From an uncultured Solobacterium sp. (GTDB lineage: Bacteria; Bacillota_I; Bacilli_A; Erysipelotrichales; Erysipelotrichaceae): DNA of 14,155 nucleotides. Both the position numbers and the translations under genes were made by a program. The stretch is from contig CALISH010000032.1 in assembly GCA_938041275.1 (NCBI GenBank), positions 1 to 14,155 on the forward strand, given 5' to 3'. The notes beneath the pieces are model-generated. The model was given only the letters and a program-made list of their open reading frames with translations. It was not told where the DNA came from and made no database searches. Shown here piece by piece: positions 1-7,708 of the stretch (positions are counted from its first letter, which is position 1; each line of letters opens with the position of its first letter).

Positions 1-112
1 ATCCTAAAATAGCTTTATATGGGACAGGTTGTTTTTAGTGCGCCCAAAATAGATACAAAACATCCACTTTTATACTGTTTTACATAAACATATGAAAAAG
101 GCACAAGAAAAG

Positions 113-164
113 AGGTTGTACACCTCAAGTAAATCTATAAAATTTACTTAATCGTTACAGCCCC
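113..164 (-). repeat. 52-base palindromic repeat, copy 1 (likely terminator)
   Basis: Read on the minus strand, this element starts 6 bases after the stop codon of the exporter gene at 171. Its first 42 bases are identical to 14104-14145, and the last 10 differ at 3 positions. It folds as a basal stem (GGGGCTGTA with TACAACCTC, one C-A mismatch and one G-U), a 4x4 internal loop, a 10-bp upper stem (TTAAGTAAAT with ATTTACTTGA) and a 7-base loop. The sequence that follows on the minus strand is CTTTTCTT, a mediocre U-tract. I infer a dispersed palindromic repeat that also works as a terminator. A REP- or MITE-like origin is possible but no transposase is nearby. Confidence 0.8.
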
Positions 165-170
165 CATACT

Positions 171-1985
171 TTATGAAACTGTATCTACTACCATCTCTTC
201 ATATTGACGTGTGTAGAGTTCATAATAGTAACCCTTTTGTTTCATGAGCTCTGAATGTGTACCACGTTCAATGATCTTACCATCACGAACAACCAAGATA
301 ACATCCGCATTTACAATCGTAGATAGACGATGTGCAATCACAAAGGATGTTCTTCCCTTGATAACTGTATCAATCGCATCTTGAATTGCCTTTTCTGTAA
401 GAGTATCAATTGAAGCTGTCGCTTCATCTAACACTAAGATGCGTGGATCAGCTAAGATTGCACGAGCGAAGGACAAGAGTTGTTTTTCACCAGTGGATAA
501 CATTCCTCCACCCTCACCAACATCACTATCCAAGCCCTTCTCCATCTTTTCAATTACAAACTTTGCGGAGACTAAATCTAGCGCATGCATAATTTCTTCA
601 TCCGTCGCATCCGGTTTACCATAGCGTAGATTATCTCTAACAGTTCCAGAGAATAGATGTGGTGTTTGTAAAACATAACCGATATTGGAATGTAACCAAA
701 GCTGCGAACGTTCTCTAGCATCTCTTCCATCAATGAGAACTTGCCCCTTTGTTGGTTCAAAGAAACGACAAACTAGATTTACAAGTGTTGATTTACCAGC
801 ACCTGTTTCCCCAACGATTGCGACATTTGTTCCATGTGGCACATCAAGATTAAAGTTTTCTAAGACCATCTCATCGCCATCTGGATACTTGAAGTCCACA
901 TTCTTGAACGCCACATCGCCAATCAATGGTTCCCAATTTTCCTTCTTTGGATTGAAGGTATCTCCATACTTTTCAATAACTTCTGGTGAATCCGCAACAT
1001 CCGATTCTGTATTCACTAATCGATCAAAACGTTCGATATTTACTTGAATTGATACCAGTGAAGATATTGTTGTAATCACGCTATGTAATGGATCCATAAT
1101 ACCTAGTGCATAACTCATAAATACAGATAGTGTACCAATTAACATCATGTTGTTAACGGTTAGATTGCCACCCTGCCACATGACAATTGCTAGCGCAATC
1201 GAACTCATCATCGTTACTGTGGAATAGAAGAACGCCTGATAGCATGCAGCTTGTACAGACACATGACGCATCGTTTCTGTATCTTTTTGAAATCCATCTC
1301 CAATGATACTTTCAATTACCATTGTCTTGATTGATCTTGCACCTGTAATACCTTCATTAAAATCACTTGTGATTTGGGAATTCAATTCACGAATGTGACG
1401 ATTTAGTTTTACGAGTCGTTTCTGGAAAAATGCGATGATGAATACCGCAAATGGAACCAGCACAAATACCATGCATGCAAGTCTCCAACTGATTCTCACC
1501 ATATTAATCATAACGAACAGGATATACGATCCATTCCAAACAACATCCATCATACGCCAAGACATGAGTTCACCAATCTTACCACTATCACTCATTACTC
1601 TTGCATGAATATAACCAACATTGTTTTGGTTAAAGTATGCAAAGGATAATTCCTGTAAATGATTGAATGAAGTATTTCTAAGATCACGATTTAAATCTAA
1701 CTCTGTCTTTGATACCCAGAATACACTAATAAAGTTCAGTGAAACTTGAACAATCAATATTCCAATGTAAAGTGCGATAAATAGTCCAAGTGTATCAAGA
1801 GTATTCTCTCCAACATAGTGATTTAATGCATACTGGTTGAATAGTGGATAACATGAATCTACTAAACTCGAAAATAATCCCATCAAAATCATCGCAATGA
1901 TTCTGTACTTATACTTTTTCGCAAATGGTAGAATCTTCGGAATGCCAAAGTATGGAAGTGATATATTTTTATTTTCTTCTTGCAT
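171..1985 (-). CDS. ABC exporter half-transporter, consensus Walker B subunit
   Basis: This is a membrane-fused ABC exporter subunit of 604 residues, probably half of a heterodimeric multidrug or lipid exporter like BmrCD or TM287/288. About six hydrophobic segments lie within residues 26-302. The nucleotide-binding domain follows, with Walker A GETGAGKST (392-400), a degenerate signature LSTGEKQ (496-502), Walker B ILVLDE with the catalytic Glu521, and switch His552. I chose the ATG at 1985 because GGGAGG lies 6 bases upstream; an upstream in-frame ATG at 2024 would overlap the preceding gene. Its partner at 1996-3804 ends 10 bases before this start, so the two are co-transcribed. The degenerate signature pairs with the partner's Asp-for-Glu change, which places the hydrolytic site on this subunit's Walker motifs. 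The substrate cannot be read from the sequence. Confidence 0.95.
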   Translation of the reverse strand: MQEENKNISLPYFGIPKILPFAKKYKYRIIAMILMGLFSSLVDSCYPLFNQYALNHYVGENTLDTLGLFIALYIGILIVQVSLNFISVFWVSKTELDLNRDLRNTSFNHLQELSFAYFNQNNVGYIHARVMSDSGKIGELMSWRMMDVVWNGSYILFVMINMVRISWRLACMVFVLVPFAVFIIAFFQKRLVKLNRHIRELNSQITSDFNEGITGARSIKTMVIESIIGDGFQKDTETMRHVSVQAACYQAFFYSTVTMMSSIALAIVMWQGGNLTVNNMMLIGTLSVFMSYALGIMDPLHSVITTISSLVSIQVNIERFDRLVNTESDVADSPEVIEKYGDTFNPKKENWEPLIGDVAFKNVDFKYPDGDEMVLENFNLDVPHGTNVAIVGETGAGKSTLVNLVCRFFEPTKGQVLIDGRDARERSQLWLHSNIGYVLQTPHLFSGTVRDNLRYGKPDATDEEIMHALDLVSAKFVIEKMEKGLDSDVGEGGGMLSTGEKQLLSFARAILADPRILVLDEATASIDTLTEKAIQDAIDTVIKGRTSFVIAHRLSTIVNADVILVVRDGKIIERGTHSELMKQKGYYYELYTRQYEEMVVDTVS

Positions 1986-1995
1986 ACGTACCTCC

Positions 1996-3804
1996 CTACT
2001 CACTCTGTTGTGATTGCATTTCAAAGATACGACGATAAATTCCCTGTTTCTCTAACAGTTGTTCATGTGTACCTTCTTCTACAACCCTACCTTTATCTAA
2101 AACAATAATATGATCAGCTGCCATTAAAGTTGTAATACGATGTGAAATCAAGATAACAGTTGATTCAGAAATATTATCTTTGAGACCTGCTCTAATCTTC
2201 GCATCCGTTTCGGCATCGACTGCAGAAAGAGAGTCATCAAAGATCATGATTGGTGGTTTCCGTATCAACATCTGTGCAATTGCAGCACGTTGCTTCTGAC
2301 CACCAGAAAGTGTAACACCACGTTCACCAACGTATGTGTTATATCCCTCTTTAAAATGTGTGATAGCTTCATCCAAAGATGCAATCTTTGCAGCTGTACG
2401 AATTTCCTTCATATCTGCAGACTGTTTGGCAATCTTGATATTCTCCGATAAGGAGCGAGAGAAGAGATATGGCTCCTGTAATACTATACCGATATTCTGA
2501 CGGATCCACTCAGCTTTCATATCTCTGATATCAACACCACCGATTGTAATTTGACCATGATCATCAGGTAACCTATATAGACGGTCTAACAGATACATCA
2601 GTGTAGATTTACCTGAACCTGTTCCACCTAAAATACCAAGTGTCGTTCCTGCTTTAATTTTGAAAGAAACATTTTCTAATACTTCAGTTGAACCATTTTC
2701 ATATTGATAGGATACATTCTTAAATTCGATATCCTGTAGTAAATCAGGAGTAACCGCATTTGGCTTATCCTCTTCCATCTCAGAATTCATAATGTAACGC
2801 AGACGGTCGATAGAAATACCAGCCTTTGACATATTCGCAATTGTTCTTCCCAAAGAACGTACAGGCCATAACAATAATGAATTATATGCAATAAACGCAA
2901 TGTAGTTACCTGCAGACATACCATTATTTACCGTGATGATAGCACCATATGAAATAACCACTAACATCTGTAAATTAGAAATCATGTCAGATGACATCCA
3001 GAATGCAGATAACAGTCTCATCAAATGTGTCCACATATTTGTGTAGTGTTCATTTTGTTTTTCAAAACGTTCGCGTTCATACGCTTCACGACCAAATGCA
3101 CGAACAACACGTACACCTGTTAAGTTTTCCTGGGCAATCGACGACAGCTTACCCTCTTCTTCATCCGCAACTTCAAATGCATTTCCGATCTTTGCGTGGA
3201 AGAACAAGCTATATCCGACAATAATTGGAATAAAAGCGGATGTGGCTAGTGCTAACTTTACATTGATTGAAAACATAAAGAATAGCACCAACACAATCAA
3301 GATAATGATACGCACAAGGTAGATTAACTGTTCAGATAAGAAACCTTTAATTGTATCTACATCTGATGTACATCTTTGAATAATATCACCAGTGTGATTT
3401 TCACTATGCCACTTAAATGGTAAATGCATAATATGTGTAAATAAGTCATCACGCATTGTCTTTACTAATTTCTCAGATCCCATCGCTGTAAATGACTGAA
3501 AGAAGTAACGACAAGATACCGCAAGTAACGCAACAATCACTACAACGATTGCGATTACCCAAAGGTTATGACGTAAAAACGTTATCCCACCTATCGCATC
3601 AAGACAGTTCTGAATTAGTTCTGGTAATACAACTTCTTTATGATCGATTACTGAGTCTACAGTAAACGCAATAATTCTTGGATTAATTAATTCTAATAAC
3701 GAAACAAGACAGGCAAAGAGGATAGAAAAACCAAAATATACTTTGGATCCCCTTAAAAAATGCCATATCATGCTTAATTTCGTCGGGAATTTCTCCTTCG
3801 ACAT
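1996..3804 (-). CDS. ABC exporter half-transporter, degenerate Walker B subunit
   Basis: This is the 602-residue partner of the exporter subunit downstream. Hydrophobic segments lie near residues 22-45, 78-103, 157-203 and 268-320. The ATPase domain has Walker A GGTGSGKST (393-401), a canonical LSGGQKQR signature (499-506) and switch His555. In Walker B (IMIFDDSLSAVD) Asp524 stands where the catalytic Glu normally is. In heterodimeric exporters this Asp marks the subunit whose Walker motifs form the non-hydrolytic site. The start at 3804 has a strong AGGAGGGGG seven bases upstream. The in-frame ATG at 3834 overlaps the -10 of the promoter I propose, so it would lie upstream of the predicted transcript start. 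The upstream fusion gene ends 78 bases away, so read-through is also possible. Drug, peptide or lipid export are all open. Confidence 0.95.
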   Translation of the reverse strand: MSKEKFPTKLSMIWHFLRGSKVYFGFSILFACLVSLLELINPRIIAFTVDSVIDHKEVVLPELIQNCLDAIGGITFLRHNLWVIAIVVVIVALLAVSCRYFFQSFTAMGSEKLVKTMRDDLFTHIMHLPFKWHSENHTGDIIQRCTSDVDTIKGFLSEQLIYLVRIIILIVLVLFFMFSINVKLALATSAFIPIIVGYSLFFHAKIGNAFEVADEEEGKLSSIAQENLTGVRVVRAFGREAYERERFEKQNEHYTNMWTHLMRLLSAFWMSSDMISNLQMLVVISYGAIITVNNGMSAGNYIAFIAYNSLLLWPVRSLGRTIANMSKAGISIDRLRYIMNSEMEEDKPNAVTPDLLQDIEFKNVSYQYENGSTEVLENVSFKIKAGTTLGILGGTGSGKSTLMYLLDRLYRLPDDHGQITIGGVDIRDMKAEWIRQNIGIVLQEPYLFSRSLSENIKIAKQSADMKEIRTAAKIASLDEAITHFKEGYNTYVGERGVTLSGGQKQRAAIAQMLIRKPPIMIFDDSLSAVDAETDAKIRAGLKDNISESTVILISHRITTLMAADHIIVLDKGRVVEEGTHEQLLEKQGIYRRIFEMQSQQSE

Positions 3805-3834
3805 ATTCTTTCCCCCTCCTTCTGATAAACTCAT

Positions 3835-3862
3835 ATTCTACCAAACATAACTTCAAATTGAA
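3835..3862 (-). promoter_or_regulatory. Predicted promoter of the ABC exporter pair
   Basis: On the minus strand there is an extended -10, TGG-TAGAAT (TAGAAT at 3835-3840), 16 bases after a weak -35, TTCAAT (3857-3862). The predicted start of transcription is near 3828. That gives a leader of about 24 bases that includes the ribosome binding site at 3812-3820. The match is by eye. The -35 is poor, so the extended -10 carries most of the weight. Confidence 0.45.
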
Positions 3863-3882
3863 AGAAGGCTCGAGCATCCTTT

Positions 3883-6543
3883 TTAGGAAACTAGAATAGA
3901 ACCACCAATAAATTCACGAATAATTGAATTATTCGCAATGATACTGTCATCATCAATTGACTTAAAGCAAGAAAGGAATTGTAACATTCTCTGTGCTTCT
4001 GCATATTCAGCCTGGTCAGGCTGTACTTTTTCTAATAGTGGTGTTGCATATTTCTTTAATACTGCTAGTTCATATACACACTGGCTATTAAAGAATACGT
4101 CAGCTTCCTTATTGAATGGGAAGATATACTTTTCTTCCCCATGACGTACTGATAGCCATGATGAAATGGTAACCGCACCATCGCGTCCGCGTGTACGATT
4201 GTCTCGAACCATTCTTCTTAACATGCGTGCATCTGTCGTTGGAATACGATGATGCGCATCAAGATTAATCTGTGTTAAAGGACTGATATAGATTTTAAAC
4301 TTCTCACTATCATCAATCCCTCCTGTAAGCTGTGGATTAAGACCATGAATGCCTTCAATCACAATTGGTTGTGAAGCATCAATGGAAATAATTCTCTTCC
4401 CGAATATCTTCTTACCAGTAATAAAATCAAATTCTGGTAAATCCACTTTCTCACCATGCAGTAATGCATTCATCTGTGTTTCAAACAGATGAAGATCAAC
4501 TGCTTCAAGCGCCTCAAAATCATATTTCCCATTTTCATCTAGAATCATTTCATCACGACTGACAAAGTAATCATCTGTTCCAAGATACAACGGATTTAAA
4601 CCTATCACTTTCAACTGGATACATAGACGTTTAGCAAATGTTGTCTTTCCAGATGAAGATGGTCCTGCGATTAAAATAATTCTCTTCTTTGCGCTTTGAA
4701 TTTGTTCCGCAATCATCGCAATCTTCTTTTCATGTAACGCTTCACTTAACATAATTAAATCCTTGGGTTCCTTCTTTTCAATCATGCGATTCAAGTCAGA
4801 TGCAAAGCTAACCTTTAATAGCTTCTCCCATTGTGTTTCCTCAGAGAAAGCATCGTACAGTGATTTCTGTTCCTCATATGGAGGAATCTGATCTGGGTAG
4901 TTTGGGTGTGGAAAGCGCAATAATAATCCATTGCGATAACGACGTACCTCAAAAAACGGGATATCGCTTGTAAATGGTAATGCATGTACAAAAGACATCA
5001 TCTTCTCATCCGCAAGTGTAATAATATAGACATTCTTTAAATCACTTGCGGTATTTAATAGGTCTACGCTCTTCTTATCCTTAGCATCCTGTAGAAGTTG
5101 GATGGCTCTATCACGGTCTACATACTCTTCTGTAATCTCTAGCTTATCCTCTACAAGTTCATGCATACGTGCTTCGATTTCTTTCGCAAGAGCATCTGTC
5201 ACATTCCCAGCATGAATCACAGTGAATAATCCCTTGGATAACGAGTTAGCAATCGTAACTGTTACATTCTTACCCATTACATCATGAATTGCCTTCAAAT
5301 ATAGAAGTGTTAATGTAGATTGATAACAGGTATTTCCATACGATGCACGAATATCCTGTAGTTCAATCACATCTTGATTGTGAACACACTCGCTAAAATG
5401 TACGTGCTTATGATTGATGAGTGCAGCATAAATACGGTGTTCTGTATTTACTTCTTGAATAAGCTGGGCGATCGTCGTATTTTTCTTTACTTCTAATCTC
5501 AGCTCTTTTTCAAATGGAAGAATAACTGTAATTTGACATGGTTGTTGATTTAACTTCTTTACCTCTTCCATCTCAAAAGCAGTGATATGGCAATACCCAT
5601 TTGGATGCTTGTCAAGATAATCCTGATGGTATTCTTCAGCAGTATAAAAGCTTTTAAGTGGCTCTAATTCCACAAAGAAACGATCATACTTCATCCGTTC
5701 ACTTGCATAAATTGGCTTGATATTATCAAGATCCTTCTCATCTACATAGTAAATACCTGTTTGGTATTGTGTACCAAAGTCATTCCCTTGACGATTACGT
5801 TGACGTGGATCAATACATAAGAAGAATGCACGGATGATGGTATATAAAGAAACTACATCTGGTTGATAAACAACCTTTACCGCTTCCTTATATCCCGTTT
5901 CATTACGGCATACCTCTTCATAGGTTGGTTTCTCTGTGATGCCATTTGCATATCCGGTGGTTGTTTCAACAACACCATCTAACGCTTTAAATACCTTTTC
6001 AACACCCCAGAAACATCCACCAGCAAGCACAATTGTCTTCTCATTTTGATTAAATGCATCCTGAACTAATTGTTTTGGCTTATATTCATAAACGTACTCA
6101 TCCTCATCTTGTCCAAGTCTTTCATACCCATTATGTTCTAATACACGGATAGAATAGAGATTATCCACATGACAATTTGCATGTATGCATGTAATTCCAT
6201 AATCATCAATCAGTTTCTTCGTTAGAAGATACACACTATTCTTAGCATATGTTTGGTGACGATACTTCTCAACAATCATATAACCGATAGAAAGTTCAGC
6301 TTCATGAATATCGTAAATCTCAATAATACCCTTTAATTGTTCATCATCTTTACCAAAGATACCTAGAATCACTTCATCCTTATCACGGTAAGACTTTTCA
6401 TAATTCTCTATTGTTTTCTCTGCTTGACGTTTTGTTAGTCTTACTTCATATACTTCCGAAAGATATTTTGCATCTTCCTGTACAAAACGACGTAATACTA
6501 TAAACCCATCTTCATACTGTGGAAATTGTTCAAATATTTTCAC
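3883..6543 (-). CDS. GNAT acetyltransferase–MsrA–TGS/nucleoside kinase triple fusion
   Basis: One uninterrupted frame of 886 residues carries three modules. Numbering here counts from the upstream GTG at 6552. Residues 1-158 are GNAT-like, with the N-L-Y-S-I-R-V-L-E-H-N-G-Y signature (131-143), but the acetyl-CoA loop reads RHQTYA with Thr101 where a Gly is usual. Residues 172-325 are peptide methionine sulfoxide reductase A: GCFWG with catalytic Cys180, Glu223, DFGTQY (258-263), the EEYHQDYL region (306-313) and a GYC cysteine at 321. From about 337 to the end (about 553 residues) is a full-length ThrRS-like/uridine kinase family protein: a TGS domain (about 338-401), P-loop GPSSSGKTT (630-638), TDDYF (659-663), EGIHGLN (733-739) and an Arg-rich lid (776-790). 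The expected roles are acetyl transfer, methionine-S-sulfoxide repair and nucleoside phosphorylation in the cytoplasm. I chose the GTG at 6543 for its ribosome binding site. Confidence 0.9.
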   Translation of the reverse strand: MKIFEQFPQYEDGFIVLRRFVQEDAKYLSEVYEVRLTKRQAEKTIENYEKSYRDKDEVILGIFGKDDEQLKGIIEIYDIHEAELSIGYMIVEKYRHQTYAKNSVYLLTKKLIDDYGITCIHANCHVDNLYSIRVLEHNGYERLGQDEDEYVYEYKPKQLVQDAFNQNEKTIVLAGGCFWGVEKVFKALDGVVETTTGYANGITEKPTYEEVCRNETGYKEAVKVVYQPDVVSLYTIIRAFFLCIDPRQRNRQGNDFGTQYQTGIYYVDEKDLDNIKPIYASERMKYDRFFVELEPLKSFYTAEEYHQDYLDKHPNGYCHITAFEMEEVKKLNQQPCQITVILPFEKELRLEVKKNTTIAQLIQEVNTEHRIYAALINHKHVHFSECVHNQDVIELQDIRASYGNTCYQSTLTLLYLKAIHDVMGKNVTVTIANSLSKGLFTVIHAGNVTDALAKEIEARMHELVEDKLEITEEYVDRDRAIQLLQDAKDKKSVDLLNTASDLKNVYIITLADEKMMSFVHALPFTSDIPFFEVRRYRNGLLLRFPHPNYPDQIPPYEEQKSLYDAFSEETQWEKLLKVSFASDLNRMIEKKEPKDLIMLSEALHEKKIAMIAEQIQSAKKRIILIAGPSSSGKTTFAKRLCIQLKVIGLNPLYLGTDDYFVSRDEMILDENGKYDFEALEAVDLHLFETQMNALLHGEKVDLPEFDFITGKKIFGKRIISIDASQPIVIEGIHGLNPQLTGGIDDSEKFKIYISPLTQINLDAHHRIPTTDARMLRRMVRDNRTRGRDGAVTISSWLSVRHGEEKYIFPFNKEADVFFNSQCVYELAVLKKYATPLLEKVQPDQAEYAEAQRMLQFLSCFKSIDDDSIIANNSIIREFIGGSILVS

Positions 6544-6549
6544 TTCAAA

Positions 6550-6555
6550 CACCTC
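6550..6555 (-). promoter_or_regulatory. Ribosome binding site fixing the fusion gene's GTG start
   Basis: GAGGTG on the minus strand lies 6 bases before the GTG at 6541-6543. The more upstream GTG (6550-6552) forms part of this binding site itself, so it cannot be its start. There is no ATG at the beginning of the frame. Use of GTG therefore seems real, and the protein would begin M-K-I-F-E. Confidence 0.7.
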
Positions 6556-6569
6556 AATTCTTTATGCTT

Positions 6570-6598
6570 ATTATACCGCCTAACAAGCAAAACAAAAA
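6570..6598 (-). promoter_or_regulatory. Predicted promoter of the fusion gene
   Basis: A perfect -10 TATAAT lies at 6570-6575 on the minus strand. At a 17-base spacing the -35 would be the poor TTTTTG (6593-6598), which is also part of the upstream terminator's U-tract. The predicted start near 6563 leaves a leader of about 20 bases before the GTG at 6543. Confidence 0.55.
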
Positions 6599-6626
6599 TG
6601 GATATAACATTTTCTGTCATATCCAT
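6588..6626 (-). terminator. Rho-independent terminator of the metal-uptake operon
   Basis: On the minus strand, 5 bases after the stop codon at 6632, ATGGATATGACA (6615-6626) pairs with TGTTATATCCAT (6598-6609) around a GAAAA loop. The stem has 12 pairs including one G-U. The run TTTTTGTTTTG follows immediately. The stem is AT-rich but long, and its position fits the end of the four-gene operon. Confidence 0.8.
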
Positions 6627-6631
6627 AAATT

Positions 6632-7708
6632 CTATTGAAATAATTGTTTTGTGACGTATGTGATTCCTTTTTCTGTCAAGGAATATAACTGCTTTGAATC
6701 ATCACGCACAACGTACGCACGCTTGATTAATCTTTCGATACGATCATCCGTGATTTTATTTGACCAGTTAAGATGTTGATGAATTGTTTGATAACCTAGT
6801 TCAATCGCATTACCCTTGTGACGATAGAGATGAACTAGTAGTAAATCTTCACAGAACTTTTCATGATTCACAAAAGACTTTGCCCATTGTCTTAACATGC
6901 CATTTCGATGGAAGATAATACCCAATACTACTATAATCATTCCTGCCAAACTACACATACCAGAGACGGATACATTCCACAAAATTGCGAAATGGTATCC
7001 TAACCATGAATTGATAATCGCAAAGAGTATCGATACAAGTATTGTGATCTTTAGGTCTTTTGTAATCATACATGCGGCTGCCGCAGGTGCCACAAAATAT
7101 GAAATCACTAAAATACCACCAACACTATTAAACGCCACAACGCAGGTAACGGATACCAAAACCATTAACACACGATATAAATACGTGACAGGTATTCCGA
7201 TTAATTGTGCATACTCTGGGTCAAAGATTGATATCTTCAACTTTTGATAATTCACTAGTAAGAATATCCCATTCATTGCTGTAATCACTAACATCTCAAG
7301 TAGCGACTTTGGTATTCCAAATTGTCGAATAAATGGTGTAAAGAGCGGATTACCCATTAATACAATCTCTACATCTAGATGGGTATTCCGGAAGAACTTC
7401 GTGATTAGTAATACAGCTAACGCAAAGAATACAGGAAAGACAATCGCTAATGCATCATCACGTTCTACCAAGCGATGACGAGATAATTCTTCCACGAGCC
7501 ATATCGTAAATACACCAAAGATGGATGCACTAATCACTAACCATATGGAACGTAAATCTGGCACAAAGAAGAATGCGACTACAATACCTAACAATACGGA
7601 ATGTGATAGTGCATCTGCCGTCATTGCTAATTTTCGAAGGATAAGAACGGGACCTAGAATTGCACATCCAATGGCTGTTACCATCAGTGTTAACAATACT
7701 TCTGACAT
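6632..7708 (-). CDS. Metal ABC transporter permease with C-terminal winged-helix-like extension
   Basis: This is the second membrane permease of a manganese/zinc/iron ABC importer (ABC-3 family), 358 residues. Residues 1-270 hold eight or nine hydrophobic segments, the ADALSHSVL motif (31-39), the SIFDPEYAQLIG cytoplasmic motif (160-171) and the alanine-rich APAAAACM segment. Residues from about 274 to 358 are a soluble extension that permeases of about 270-300 residues lack. Its pattern (EDLLLVHLYRHKG, a helix pair, then LYSLTEKG) resembles the winged helix of DtxR-type regulators. I see no DtxR metal-ligand or dimerisation domain. Treponemal TroD, MntC of Bacillus and Chlamydia YtgCR are known longer permeases of this type. 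The gene overlaps the preceding permease by 19 bases, with AAAGGA about 10 bases before the ATG. It is probably translationally coupled. Confidence 0.92.
   Translation of the reverse strand: MSEVLLTLMVTAIGCAILGPVLILRKLAMTADALSHSVLLGIVVAFFFVPDLRSIWLVISASIFGVFTIWLVEELSRHRLVERDDALAIVFPVFFALAVLLITKFFRNTHLDVEIVLMGNPLFTPFIRQFGIPKSLLEMLVITAMNGIFLLVNYQKLKISIFDPEYAQLIGIPVTYLYRVLMVLVSVTCVVAFNSVGGILVISYFVAPAAAACMITKDLKITILVSILFAIINSWLGYHFAILWNVSVSGMCSLAGMIIVVLGIIFHRNGMLRQWAKSFVNHEKFCEDLLLVHLYRHKGNAIELGYQTIHQHLNWSNKITDDRIERLIKRAYVVRDDSKQLYSLTEKGITYVTKQLFQ

Noticed and set aside
1..112. The left edge as a partial gene or mobile element end
   Set aside because: There is no frame with a ribosome binding site, no hairpin and no homology that I can see. 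It is left as plain intergenic DNA.
410..1047. Plus-strand frames opposite the exporter gene (up to 120 codons)
   Set aside because: They mirror a gene with full ABC motifs, lack ribosome binding sites and encode no recognisable domain.
3861..3882. GCTCGAGC palindrome downstream of the fusion gene as a terminator
   Set aside because: The possible AAGG/CCTT stem is short with a bulge and no proper U-tract follows, so read-through into the exporter genes is not excluded.
4008..4023. CAGCCTG-GT-CAGGCTG perfect inverted repeat
   Set aside because: It lies inside the kinase coding region (D-Q-A-E-Y), has no U-tract and resembles chance codon pairing.
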